Shown: positions 45,340 through 59,067 of the stretch, piece after piece | How positions within the stretch are numbered: position 1 is the first letter of the stretch | Layout: each line of letters opens with the position of its first letter | NCBI GenBank assembly: GCA_963930655.1 | Contig: OZ005606.1 | Coordinates: 12,543,501-12,607,500, forward strand | DNA length: 64,000 nucleotides | Direction: 5' to 3' | Origin: Myrica gale | Taxonomy: Eukaryota; Streptophyta; Magnoliopsida; Fagales; Myricaceae | Program-made: the position numbers and the translations under genes | The notes under the pieces: generated by a model | The model's database searches: none | What the model saw: the letters and a program-made list of their open reading frames with translations, nothing else | What the model was told of the DNA's origin: nothing

Positions 45340-48300
45340 TTAATTTGGGCAACTCTGAATATAAACGACCAGCTGACCTCTATCATCAGCTACTGCCAAA
45401 GCCCCTGCCCTCGAATCATCAGTGGCAACACATGAAACACTGCCAGCTGAGACAACAAGAGGATGGATGATCATACGACTGAAAAATGAAAAATGATATT
45501 GGCAAAACTTACAGTAACTGAAAAATGATATATTGCTCATTGAGGTTACATTTCAGATTCCAATGGTGTCAATAAACAACATCTTACTTTAGTCTTTAAA
45601 GTTCTATAACTAATAACTGTCACCCTTACTACTTCATGGAATTGCTTATATGATAGATGTTTCCTATACATATCTTGCTAATGTTGACGTGGTAGTTTAA
45701 ACCTCATGCTGGTTTTACTAACTCAGAATCACATAAATTAACCACACAAAAAGAGGCGATAGGGAAAAAAAACTACAGTTCTTAGCAGGATTCCCTTTTG
45801 TCTTCAAATGTTCTGATTTCATTAAATAAACGTACCACCTAACATGCTATTTCAGCAACAGTAAATACATACATTGTTATAATAACATGGAGTGAAGATA
45901 ATGGAAGTGTCTACAGCAGCGATGCCTAAAATTGAAAGAAATGCATAATTGAAGAAGAAAATCTGAATCTAAGCATAGTCCAGAGACGGAAATCATATCC
46001 TGACCAGAAGAAAAAATCCCCAAGCACAAAGCGGAAACCAACAATCTATTAATCTTGAATCTTCATATCAAGCAGCAAATTTTGGGACAGAACCAGCTGA
46101 GTGAACCATGATGGATTCGAGCCTTGATATAATATTGTGTCACATTGAAAACTAATCCCTGATGGTCTGTATGATTACTCTTAATGTTTTGCCAAAGAAC
46201 AAATATCAAGCTTTTCTGCATCATTTACACCTTAATGTAGATACATGTTGCTTCAATAAGATAGGCTATTAACGTGAGATTGTTCAGCTTTTCTTTAGAT
46301 GAAGACAAATCGTTCACATTTGCAATCTTTGCACGTCACACACAGCCAAATTTTGGGGCAAAAAAATAAGCAAATAATGCCTTAATGACAAAAAACCTAT
46401 TTCTCATCATCTTCTTCAGTTAGCTTATTATGTTGGTTATAACAACTCTAAATTCATTACAGAAAAGAAAAATGCAGGTTTCTTGTCTCCCATCTTAGAT
46501 GCATTCTTCAATCATCTACAAATATGCGGCTATCTCAACTTCAGACAACGGACTTGCTTCACTTAAAAGATAGAAACTGAACTCTGAAGGCAATAAAAGA
46601 CAATCTTCAAGCCAAATACACAGATTGAAATTGTAATTGTTGAACAATATGTGATATACATGTAAAAGCAACTCTGCTATCTGGACAACAATTAGAATTT
46701 AAAAATGGATATCTTCCTGTCAGAAATGAACTGAAAAATGTATATACATGATATTCAATGCACAAGCACTAGAAGTTGAATTATATATCTCAAAATATGA
46801 CATTTCACATTTGTATCAAGGAACTACATAACTACAAGCCATGATTGCCAAGATACTAACATACCTTTGAAATGATGTAACACGCCAAGTTTAGTTCCTG
46901 TAGACAATTCCCACATGTACACATGTCCATCACATGTGCCGACAATCCCACGTCCAGCAGATGCACAAACGGCAGAAGCGCTGCACAATGAGTTCTAACA
47001 TCAATATTGCTAGCTGAGGTATATTCCCCCCCCCCCACCTCTCCTTCCCTCCCTTTTAAAAAATATAAAGCATCACAATTACAAATGCATCAAAGACTTC
47101 AAAATCTACGAGTCTTCATAAGAATCAATTTTCAATTAACACCCTGAAAAATTAGTAACTTTCACTTCTTTTCTTTTATTGTAACTTAGGCACTTAATAT
47201 TCTATTAGCAGAATCAATAACTAGGTATTCAAGTAGTACTTAAAATCTATTAATTTGAGCAATTACAAGTCACATAGACACTCACTAACCATCTACTTCT
47301 AGCCATCACAAAATCAAAATGACCACTTCAACTGGAAGGGAAGAGTTGATTAATATCAACAATCTAACTCCTACATAGGAGAATTGCATGCATCAACAAT
47401 AATTTCATGTCAATCAATCTCCTAAAAATTATAGTCAGGCTCAACTCTAAGCAAAATGTGCTGGAATTGTTCCACATTCAAATATATATATATATATATA
47501 TATATATAATTGATACACAAAGAAGAGATACAGATCACTACTACCAAGGTTTGGCTCCGATACCAAAACGGAGAGTCGTGTGACCAGGGTGCTTACTTTG
47601 AACGAGCGGAAGCGGTAATTAGAGAGAGTGGTGGAGACGAGCCATAGAAAACAAAACAAAGATGGAAGCAGAGTAGAAATGGAAGCAACAAATAAATAAA
47701 AATAGTTTTGAGACCCCCTGATGAAAGGGACAAGCTTCGTTAAACTAGCACTCGACATTGTGAAAGCCTGTCAAACTGGTGTCCACTTGAAAATGGTCTA
47801 AAATAAATTAACTTTAGAAATTAATGACTAAACCAGCCATGGAGGCGGTAATGCATATATTCCTCAAGTTTGGAATTCAGCAACCCAAAACTTATGGTTT
47901 TGAGAAAACTAAGCACCTTGGATCCAGTGCACGTCCTAGAACGACCTTATCTTTCACCAGTAGAGCTAGCCTCCACTTTCCTTCAGAATTATTTTGAAAA
48001 TCGCCTTGTACGTAGTTACGTTGAGCATCAGAATCAGAGATAGTTGAGACAAGGAGCCAAACAGCAATATATTGCCCCTCTAATGGAAGAAAAGAACTGT
48101 TCTCCGTCTTCTCTGGGAACCCCATTTTTGTCGCAGTCGTAATCCCATTGACGTGTTCCTTGACATTGGAGCCAGTGAAAAGAGGGCCTTTGCTTTTCCA
48201 GTTAAACAAACTGATTGGACAGAACTGATAAATTAAAGTGCTTGGAGCAGAGAAACTTGACAGAAAGATTCGCTTAGAAATATCCCTGGAACAAAATGAA

Positions 48301-51300
48301 CACAGCTGCCTGTCAGATACTAATAAGTTCTAAAAAGACTAGAAATTGATTTTCCCCTTTTTAAGTTTTGGATCTTCTCCCCTCTTTTTCTTCTCTATAC
48401 TTCTTTCCTTTTTTTTTGGGGGGGGGGGGGGCGAGAGAGATGAATGGAAGGAGGTTTGATGAAAATATTGAGCAACTCTTATAACTAATAATGTACGTGG
48501 AGCAAAACAGCAGTGGACGTAAAACATTTACTAACCAATTACATCAAAGCAGAACACTGAAGAAACAATAACAAACATGTGAGTTAGGACACTTGCTGCC
48601 AAAACCAATAGCCAAAAGGAACCCAAATATAACATCTTGGCTTTCACTCAAATGTGGTGACGTGAAGACCATAACCATGTATCTCAAGGTTTCCAAATAT
48701 TGATTATAGAAAATTGCATTCAACTGCATTTGTTTCAGTCTGAGCATTGTTTTTAACCAGGTCAACATCAAAGTAAATCCCTAACATTCTCCCAGAGAAG
48801 GAGCAAGTCTATTATAACAGAGAAACTTAAATATTGACCAACTAAGAATTAGCACCATGAACCTGAAATGTAGACCAAACAACATAGCGATGTCTGTGAA
48901 AAGACAACAAAACATATTAGGTTTGACATCTCATAAACTTGGTCATATAGTTACTCCACTTTATTTCTTTTTCTATTTTTTTTTCTCTTGAGCATAATCA
49001 GCTTTGTCCAGAGAAAAGGAAAGCAAGCACTGAGCCATTAGATTGTGGTTTCAAAGAAATTGTGAAGCATTTATATGCTTATCTAAGGATGCACAATTTT
49101 CAAGCTCGTAAATGGCTCAGCTGAATTTACAGGATATGGAAGCTGGTTTCATTGTGCAGTTTTTTTGTTCTTTTATGACAAATGTGGCAGACCACTGTAA
49201 AGCAAAATCATTGTACTTGACAAAATCAAGCATTAAGATTTCACGTAATAACTTCAACAACATAATGACAAGGAGCAACTTAGTTTATTAATATGAGAAA
49301 GGACGCAAGATCGCCAAAAAAAAAGAAAAGAAACAACCTTGAAGCTATATCTGGTTGAAGAAAGCAAACAATTCAAAATAACTTGTTTCGTAATAGCATC
49401 TTTACCAAACACTACAAAGAGTCCTCTACATTGTGAAGTACAAGCTAACTCGTAATTAAAGTCTAGAACCCAATTATTATTATCTACAGCTAGAGTTTGT
49501 AAGTTACTACAAATTATTTACAGTTGCATTTTCTGAAACATGGTCCAATGAAAACCCAAATTTTGAGCATTCAATGTAAAATGAAAATATCTTCTGAAAT
49601 GTCAATACCCACCTTTATAGTAACTAGTTTCTTACTACCTGCTTTTTTGCTTAAATTAAAATTCAAAAGTTGTAATCTTTGTCATACTCCCTCTCCCTGA
49701 ATAGATGAAGTTTATGAATGACCCGACTTCTAATAAAATAAAAAGATGCACCAATCTTCCTTAAATGCTTATAGACGGTCAAGAACCCATATAATCAATT
49801 CTGCAAATATGGGGCAAAAAAAATTGTGTTCAACTTTAAGGTAGGGCTATAAAACCGGAAATCCGGTCGGACCAGATTTCCGGTTGTACATAAATAGCAG
49901 GACCGGACCGGACCACTTATAAGTGATCCGATCCGGTCAAATATGGTCCGGACCGGACCGGTTTTATTTTTTTATTTTTTTTATTTTTTTAGGTTAATTT
50001 CGAAGGGGGAAGGGCAAAATGCAGTTTTAGTTTAGGTTTAAACTAAACTTTTTAAGTTTGTAATTTGTATTAAAAAATATACAAAAAAAATATTTTTTTA
50101 CTTATATTAATAAATGCGATCCGGTCAGCAAATCCAGTCTGGTTTTGTGGTCCGGTCCGGTCTGCAGTCCGGTTTTGTTCAGCCATACTTTAAGAGCAAT
50201 GGAGGAGGTCAAAAGGCTACATGCTTTTATTTCTACAAAGTCGCTTATATTTTTGGATAGATAAAAAGGAAAGTACTTCATCTATTTCAGGGAGGAGGGG
50301 TTATAACAGAAGAAGTTTCTGCAGGGGATGGAGTACCAAAGGACAAAATCCAAGCTAAAAACTATTTTCGATCGATTAATGAATAATCAAGTTACAAAAA
50401 TATAGGGAAAAAGTAAAACCAGTTCCCACGAAAAGCTGACAATAAGCTAGAGAAAAAAACGTACACTTGAGAATTACCCTATAGATAATCTTTGAATTAA
50501 CAAATATGTGAGCAGAAGCCCCTGTAAAAGAAAATTGAGGGCATAGGAGGAGGAGGAGGGGGGGGGGGATAGGAAAGAATAGTCCTACATACCATATGCT
50601 GAATTCCCCAACATTATTATGACCCACAACAAGAGAAGTGCAGTTTGGAACCCCCTTCAACTCCATTATGCCAGGACAGGTGGAATTGTTAGCAGGCAAA
50701 ATGAGTTCCTCTGTCTGTCCACTGCATATTTGGAAAGTAAATGACAGGGCACTCATAATGAAATGTAGAAAATTTAAGTGAAATGCCAACAAATCCTGTC
50801 TATGCCTTGTTAATCTGACTAACATAAATATGTGGCATTTTAGCTGATGCAGTAAATTGACTAGAGCAAGCCTCAGATTTGAATAAGGTCATACCACTCT
50901 CCCTTTCTAACATATATGTACATAGGAATATTTATGTATGAAACAAGCACTAGTCAAATCATATGCTGGGTTTGAGCAGATGCAGACCTCTAAGAAAAAG
51001 AAAAATGCATAAAAGTAACCATTCCATTTTTTTCCCTTGACAATTCTCCCACAGTTACACTGCAAACTGAAAGGAGCTTATCATTATCAGATGCATCATT
51101 CAAAAGCTCAATGTCAAACAGTCCTTCTGGGCATATCCCATGGTAAATTCTGGGAAGATAACGCAACAAAAGTAGATATAGGAAGATAGTATAGATAAGT
51201 GTTCGGATAATATGTTTTACACACCAGACTATTATCATATTCTATTAAGAGTGCCAGGTGTCCAACTATAGTAACCCAGCTTATGAAATAGAGAATATCC

Positions 51301-54300
51301 CACGAGCTGGGACAACATCTGGAAGAGCTCCAGACCTATATATATTGTACTTTAGTGTCGGAATGGATGAACAATTTTTCTCCCTCATCCCCCCTCAATT
51401 TTTTTTCTTTTATTCTCTCTCTGGGTAACATTAAATAGATGTAGGCAGCAGGCAGTAATCTAGAGTTGTCAACTGAGTTTCCTCCATTTTTGTTATCAAC
51501 CTCTAAGTGTCATGAGTGCATACGTTAGAGAGGAAAAATGGGTGGGAGCATGACAAAGAGGACTTGTATTATGCATAAATTATTATATTACAGTGCATTA
51601 TTGATGACCAATAGTGTTTCACCACTGGTGATTAGCAAACCAAACCCAGTCTGCAACCATTTAGTTTGAGAGAGCGTTAGAAACAACAATAAGACATCCA
51701 TCTACCTGAGCGTTAGAAACAACAGCGTAGCAATGGCTCTGAAAATGGAAAGTGTTACCAGACAGACATGGCATCAGGAAAACTCACCTCCATGCTGAAT
51801 TCATAACCCATAGATGCAGTCCCCCACTCTCTCCAACAGCAACAAGGTGGTTAGGTTCACAAACCAATAAACAACGTAAACTCTCATCAGTTCTCAGTGT
51901 TACAACAACTGAAACATAACCAGACTTTACTTGCACAATCTTGACTGCATTCTTCTCCAAGCAGTTTGATGTGCATGTTGAGCACAAGCACTGAACTCTC
52001 CCTTCCCTAAGAATAAATATTCAAAGTCACTACTTTTGTTTCATGTTATTATTCCAAATTTGATTGAAATCCTTACAGCTACAACCTGCAATAAGGTGTA
52101 CTTATGCTGTCGAGTAAAACAAGATGCTTGCAATCAGGAGCGAATTGCAAAGCAGATCTCTCCAGTTCAACCTAAAAGAGTAACACAATCATTTCAGAGT
52201 CAACCATAAGCAGGAAAGGTGACAGATAACTGACCAAGGAGTATTTAGAAGTTAAGAAAGAACCACGAAACAATACATATAACAACTTACTTCTCTACCA
52301 ATGTAATCTTTCAGAATCGGGAATGTTATGGATGTATGACCAACAAAAGAAGGGAATCCTACTCTTGGTTCCTTGATTGCTAACTTGTAGATGAGCAGGT
52401 TCCTGTCTCTATCCCTCAGAAGGCCGCATAAAACACAAATGTAGATTTCATTCCCTTTGGTCCTCAATAGCACAGAAGATATTGACATGGGGTGGACATA
52501 GCAACCCAAAAGCTCATAGTTAAGCTCCACCTTCCTGTCCAGTTTTATGTCTCTATTAACTTGAGATTCTTTAGCAGTTGGACTGTTATTTTCACAGAAG
52601 CTGGCGTTCTTATTCAGAAATGATGTGGGATTGCTTGAATCCACACAATTCTTGTGCCCAACTAGCTCCTTTTCAAGATGAACTTTAGGTTTTCTTACGT
52701 GTGAAACAGACAGCCTAAAAATGTCTGAAGTATGCTCATCATTGGACACAAAACCCATGGCTTGATTTTGTGACACAGCAGGAGGCAAATCGTTAATCAT
52801 ACTTTTGGAGTTTATAGTAGTATTCTCCTTTGGAGAAATATGGGATTGTCCTCCAAATGAACCTTCTTTGCCTGGTTTGTCATCAGAAGAACCATCATGA
52901 ATCTCAGAGGCAAGCAAAGATCCTGTTGCAGGATCTGTTTCAGAGTCAAGATGCTCTCCAAAGTTTCTATATATGATACTTTCCGAGAGTGGGACATTAT
53001 CTTTCCCTGCCAACAAATCCACATTCCGGACCTTTTTCCTGGTATAGACTTTATTTGGTATCCGAGTAGAGGTTGCAATACCAGGTTCAGCAACCACTCT
53101 CTTAACACTGATTTCCTTCCATGATATTTCTGAAGAACCAATCATGCCTCTTTGGTTGATGTCACTCGTATCATTACCAGAAGAAACATAAGTATCTGGG
53201 TGAGCTGAAATTTTGGAAAACCAGTATCAATTTGAGCTGACAGATAGCGGCACTTTATAGTTTCACCACTTCAAAATAGTTATAAACGTAATAGAGTCTT
53301 AAAGGAAGCTTATGGCTCCCAAACTTAGATATACTACTTTCCGAGATGGATCTATGAAGAAAAGGGAACTAACTAAAAAATTATTGCTAGTTATCTCTTT
53401 AGGAGGCTAGTAGAAACTATGGCTAGACTAAAGGCAGATAAGTTTTGGACCTATAAACATCACATGAGGACAGAACATAAAATTTACAAGAAAAAAAGTG
53501 GTATCATGTAGTTACCTCCAGTACAATCATGCACAGTTTTTATCTGCTTTTCTTTCGATTGGATTTCAACCTCTACTGGTTTTTCATCCAGGTTAGCAAA
53601 AGCATTGATGTTTCCAGGAAGGACTTCATTGCTAGGTGAAGAGCCAACTAAGACGGACTCAGTTATGCAGACATCACCCTCCTGAGGCTTTTCATTTGAA
53701 GTCGCATTTACTTTGTTGCAACAAGAGACCTCTTTGCTCCCGAAGGTCTTAACATGAGAAACTAATGTCTTGTTCTGCACAGAAACCCGTCCCCAAGTGC
53801 CGGGAGGACAGTTGTCTTTATCAAAAGTAACTTGATCAGCGTCAGCAATGTCAGAAGACAATTTCACCTGCTTAGTTAAAAGATCCCCACATTGATCCTC
53901 CTCAAAACTGTCCAGAACAACAGACTTGGTTAGTTCAAGACCTGGTCCAACCATCTGTATATGCATCCTTTCTTCCTTTTCCATGTGTGCACTGCCAGCG
54001 AGTGTTGCAACTGCATCTTTGAAAGAAAGGAAGTGACCCAACAATAACAAAAATGAATACCATCATACACAATAAATAAAATGAAACTAACCCAGCAAGT
54101 CCATCATTTAGAAACGGAAGAGTATACTAGTTATGAGAAATAAAATAATCAGTAAGACGGTCAACTGTACCAGGAGATGGAACATCAACAAGGCATCTAG
54201 CTTCATTATTTTCATTCTGAGACTTGACCATGCAAGACAAATTTTTTGAAGTGCTAACCGAAGCCTTTTCCTCCCTAGAGGCCTTCTTGAGCAGAGGAAC

Positions 54301-57300
54301 TGCTTGCGGAAGAAGAAATATCATCATTGACTTGGCTGTTTCCTGACCAACCGAATCATATTCATTCTTTTCAGAACTTCTATTTGAATTGGATGAGCAT
54401 ATTTCTTCCTGCAAATGTGATCCAATTACCAACCCTTGAGAGAGTACCATGTCAGCTGCAGTTAACTCTTCTTTCTCACCACATGCGCTTTTATCTCGTA
54501 TAATTGAAGCAGAATTAGAAGTATAATCTGCATTAAATTTACCTCAATTACAAAAGGAGTATGCAGATGATGATACATCTCTAATAGTTGGAATAAAGAG
54601 CTTGGGAATTAACTATGGGCTATGTATACAAAATACTAAATAAGTTGGGGAATACCCTCCATAAGATCAAATGTATCCGGCAAACAAAGATCAACATCAC
54701 TAGCTCCTGGACAGCCTTTTGGAACTAGCGGGTATCCACTTTGATCTTGTCGTGCATTATGCAAATTTAATTTCTCTACCTCAGCATCTGGCAACCTAGA
54801 AAGCTGGAAGAAGTTAAGAGGTCTCCCAGGCTGCATTAGTTGACCATAGAATGCTAAATTTACATAACTTTAAAAACGGAAAGGAAAAGTGACATTGGAG
54901 TTTGGGGTATACTTATTATTATAACACATATACTGCAGAAGATAAACTAAAAACATCAGCAAGTTTTACAGGAGATCAAATCTCGAAAGAATTATTTTAT
55001 GGGATAAAAATCAATATGTTCTTACAGTTTCTTCCTCTGCTGGCATGTTGTTGGCTACTCCAGTAGATTTACAATTTTCAGAACCATCAAATTCCTTCTC
55101 TTCTTGAGCAGGGACAGCTTCCTCTCTGGGATGATCAGAGAAGTCGACAGTATTCCAATCTTTTGTCGCAGCAGAGTCAACCAAATTTACTGGTGGCTTG
55201 TCTTTGGCTGAGAAGTGATTTTTTTCTTCTGCAGTTCCAGAGATTACGTGGACAGATGATGGTGAAGCTCCTGGAGGATTAAAAATGTCATATTCTTCTT
55301 TTAAAGTAGAGGGAGGCATGAAATACCCATAATAATAATCCGTATTATTCCTTTGTATCAAACTTGAAGCCTCAGCATCGCAAACAAGATCTTGAGGTCG
55401 GGATCTTTTGAGTCTAGCTCCAGTAATTGACTTCATATTTATAAGTTCATGTTTCCTACTTCTCTTCCCTGTTTTCAGTGGTCTCACCAGATATGGTAGC
55501 AAATCAGGATATGTACATGCATCTGGGACTCTATTGCCATAGTCTGTCTTAGTAGTACTATTGCAGAAGCTCGAGGAAATCAAACTTTGATCTGCTGTTC
55601 CATTGACATCTGACAGCAGTTCCCGAAGTAGTCTTTGTACTAATGGGTTTTTAAAACCAAAAAACTGCACAGCAAGTGCAAAGAAAATAAATTAAATCTG
55701 ACATAACATGCTGTACAACTATTTGTTTCTGAACCAATGTTGGTGTGGGAAAGAATGATGAGATTTCTGCTTGCTAGCTGACTGAAAACTCAAATATTAT
55801 GCAGCCTAAGATTAATCTACCCAATCCACCCACCCTTCCCTGAGAAAAAAAAAGAAAAGAAATAAATGACAATAGGAGGAACTGAAAAAAAAAAAGACTA
55901 ACATCATCAATAACTAGGGGGGGGGGGGTACTTGCCTAAAGAAAAATCAATGACAGGGAAAGAACCTATCTTGATGTCATATATAGAGGCAATTGAACTA
56001 CTTGACACAAATATCTATGACAAAATTACCAATGTGCTCAGTGTCATACTGACTCAAACATCATTGGTGGCATATACCTATCATGTTTGTTGATGCCCCT
56101 AAGACTCACTCATATAAAGAAGAGGATCAAGAAATTTAATTAACCTCTCTACAGTTTTTTCCCTTTTTACTCATGGGATTACCTTAATGGAAGATTAAGA
56201 ACCTGATAGGGAGGGAATACTCTGATTTTTCCTGAGTCCCCATTGAGTTGCATTGGTAAGAAAGGATAAGGATGAAGAGTTTCCTTCCTATCACTAATGA
56301 TGGCTCATACTTGATGGCCAGGTGGATCCTAGGGCGTTTGCTATGATTGGAAAGGTAAAAACAACGTGTCAAATAAGATATGCAGTTAAAACCACGCTGC
56401 TAGGTGTCCCTTTTTCATCCCTCCCCTCTCTCTCTCTCTTTCCCTCTCCCTCTTTTTGTTTGAGAAGCGTGTAAATTTTTTGAAAAGAACAAAGAGGGTA
56501 AGTACACTAAAATTGTGCAAGAGAAGAGAGTAGAGTTTAAAAGAAAAAGAAAAACTCTAGTAAGAGTTAAGAAGGGAAAAATCCACTTACAAAATCTAGG
56601 AATTCTTATGTTTTGTGCTTGGGATGCACCATTCTACTTAAAAGCAGGGATTAGATTGCTATCAAGGAGTTCTCCGTCCAGACAGTCCACCCTAATAAAG
56701 AAAAGGATGTTCTGTAGGAACTACGACACTCGAAAGGATGGGAAAAGAAGGTCCATGGCCACAAGAAGGGAAAAACTAATGTTTCTCAACTATAATCTCC
56801 TCTGCTATATAAAACTGTAGTTCCAATACGCACACTGAGAAATCGCATACAAGAAAAATACAAAGGAAACTGTCATAAAACAAGTTTTCTACAGTGCATA
56901 GTATACGTCCCCCAATATCTACCTCCACCCCATCTATCTTGCATGAAAATCTCTTTCCATGCCAAATTTTCATGCGAGGACAACCCTTCTTTTGAAATTT
57001 CTCCCAGGCAATGTCTGGAGTTTGGGCAGAACATGAATATCCATCAGAGGCAATCTGCATAAACAGGATGCAATTTACACGTTTATCAATAGCCTCAAAA
57101 TATGTTGCAGCCCAACACTAGTAAGCGTCAAAATCAAGAGCAGCAGAGCTTGAGTACGTACCACAAACAATGGCCCTATAAGACCTTCATGAATTTCCAT
57201 CTTGTATGTACTCCCATTAAGAGCACGTATGACTTGATACCCAATGGGATAAGGATACCGATCTTTACCCTGCAAAATAGCAAGATTCCTTCTATGGTGA

Positions 57301-58273
57301 GCGTGACCAAAAAAAGCAACCGACAAAAAGAAAAGAGACATGGCATGAGTTCTGGGTAAGGGACGGGAACAGATTGCAGAGAATTATCTCATATTGATCT
57401 CTTATTTTTCACACACCAAATGCAGTAGACCTGTATTAGCTTCTGATTAACAACTTAAAGACAAGCTTTGATAATTACAAGATCATTTGTTTTAGTCCGT
57501 AAAACTTTGTTCATAAGCAAATTCTAGCTAAGCAAGAGCAAAGCAAATAATCAAATGGAATGGGCTGTTCAAACAAATGAAAGCTCGTCTGATTGGGCAG
57601 GTATTCTCCATTCAGTGAATAAGTAAGCATTTTCAAGTCTTCTATCAATTGCCATTGGCAATCGTCAGATTTTTTTTTGTTATGGCTTGGTTGCAACGCT
57701 GGGACCTATCGAACGCGGTAACGAAATTATTTTTTTTTAATGAGAATTCCGATAAGCTGTTAGCCGTCCCGAGCATATGAATCAAATATAAATGAAATCT
57801 GTTTGCGGAATTTATTTAAATCTTGGTTGAGTTGAATTCTCCTCAATCGCGACGCTAACTTTATCACCTCTTTGAAGTTTCTATACCATCTGCATCACTT
57901 TTTGCATACACATACGGATCTGAACCTATCATCCCTTTCTTCTTGTCTCAAGCTTTGATGTACTGTAACAAACTCAAATCCAAAATGACTCACGGCCACG
58001 GGAGCTAAATCAAAAACAGCATGAAGCATTTCAGATTTTTTCAAACATTCATTTAACAGAAAAGCGATTCAAAGATACAAATTACTGGTTGTGTAGTAAA
58101 ATTCAACGAAGATAGTAATATACAAAACAAAAGACGAAACGAGAGAGAGGAGAAAGTGGAAATCAAACCCTAGAGCTGCTCCAGTACTTCTTGTCCCAGG
58201 GGCCTCTATATAGAGATCCAATGGAGGTGATTTCCAGGCCGTCCGAATTTTCTTCCTCTATTGGCTTCGCCAT
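45340..58273 (-). CDS. FYRN/FYRC domain protein with C-terminal WD40 repeats
   Basis: Fourteen exons: 58273-58169, 57269-57162, 57054-56923, 55664-55026, 54830-54656, 54527-54171, 54016-53516, 53204-52291, 52171-52086, 52006-51788, 50721-50593, 48285-47917, 46980-46865, 45446-45340. Total 3957 nt, 1318 residues, all GT-AG and in phase. FYRN spans about 16-50 (SIGSLYRGPWDKKYWSSSRG, YPYPIGYQVIR). FYRC spans about 54-125 (STYKMEIHEGLIGPLFV, GYSCSAQTPDIAWEKFQKK). Residues 130-800 are low-complexity and Ser/Glu/Lys-rich. Four WD-type blades are readable toward the C-terminus: CEPNHLVAVGESGGLHLWVM, CTSLVVGHNNVGEFSIWDIS, GIVGTCDGHVYMWELSTGTK, and VSCVATDDSRAGALAVADDR. FYR domains occur in chromatin proteins (MLL/trithorax, TBRG1), so a nuclear chromatin role is inferred, not shown. 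A transducin/WD40-like plant family with this layout is known to me, without an established function. Confidence 0.88.
47481..47509. repeat. (TA)n microsatellite
   Basis: Uninterrupted alternating TA in intron 12 of the FYR/WD40 gene. Confidence 0.95.
49842..50186. mobile_element. Small hAT MITE in intron 11 of the FYR/WD40 gene
   Basis: Flanked by ACTTTAAG at 49833-49840 and 50187-50194 (8 of 8). Ends read TAGGGCTATAAAACCGG and, inward from the right, ATGGCTGAACAAAACCGG. Dense CCGGTCCGG-type repeats occupy both subterminal regions (49858-49960 and 50117-50175). 345 bp, non-coding. Confidence 0.88.
51020..51149 (-). other. Exon-like block in intron 10 of the FYR/WD40 gene
   Basis: Preceded by a pyrimidine-rich CCCAG acceptor and followed by ATG|GTTACT. 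The block reads IYHGICPEGLFDIELLNDAS, DNDKLLSVCSVTVGELSREK in the phase that exon 10 would supply. It is 130 nt long, so inclusion would shift exon 11 and bring a TAA after ten codons. I do not recognise these residues from the family. It may be an optional frame-breaking exon, a lost exon, or chance. Confidence 0.35.
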
Positions 58274-59067
58274 TGGGAGTTGAAGATGCATGCGAGAGCT
58301 GAGCCATCAGAAAAGAAAAAGACGAAGGAGATTGATTCATGAGACATGAAGAAGGGTCTCAGTACGGCGGTAGAGTTCAGATGGCGGGAACTAAAAGTAG
58401 GATGAGGTGGTCTCTTATACCCTCCAAGAAGGATATATTTTAAAACCGGCCCGGGTGAGATGAAAAAGGACTTCGCCGTTGCCGTGGATCAAATCCGGGT
58501 CACCCGCGTGATAGGCGGGGGATATTCACCACTAACTGCATGTATGCTTAGAAAAATAAAACTGCATGTATGCTTAGATTTTTCACGAGTTTTCGAGGTT
58601 TTAAGAAATTTTAGCTGCAAACATAGGAAAATTTTAAACTTTTTCGACTTTCAGGAACACAACAATTTTCTTTCTTTTTTATTTTAATTCTAGAATTAAA
58701 ATAGTAAGGCTTAAATGTTAATAGGTTCATGTGATTTAACGTTTTCTCAAAAAAATCACTTTACTTCAACTTTAATGAATTTTGTCTCTGCGCTTTATAC
58801 GTCTTCCCAAAAAAATTCCTCCTTCAATGTGACTCCACCACTTTAACGTTTTCTGTTGAAGTGTCTAACAGAGGTCCACATACACCCAATCATGTACTGT
58901 CACATGTAAACATACTCTCTCTCCTAACTAGCGCCATGTCATCTGCCACGTTTGGGTTCCACGTCGACAAAATGAGACACTGTGTTTTGACCTCTTTGCG
59001 TCATCTCCTTCGTCTGAACAAATAAACCCCGACCTCTCTGCAACCCTAACTCCCAAATCAAATCGCG
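58274..59067. other. FYR/WD40 promoter and spacer
   Basis: The first 200 bp hold the likely 5' untranslated region and promoter of the minus-strand gene, with no clear TATA box. From about 58708 there is one arm of a family B-type repeat (AGGCTTAAATGTTAATAGG). No gene seen. Confidence 0.5.

Noticed and set aside
45012-45386. 124-residue minus-strand open frame as a separate gene
   Set aside because: It mixes the last exon of the FYR/WD40 gene in another frame with its degenerate duplicate.
56515-56820. 101-residue plus-strand open frame
   Set aside because: Lies in intron 3 of the FYR/WD40 gene, Lys/Arg-rich from purine-rich DNA, with no recognisable domain.
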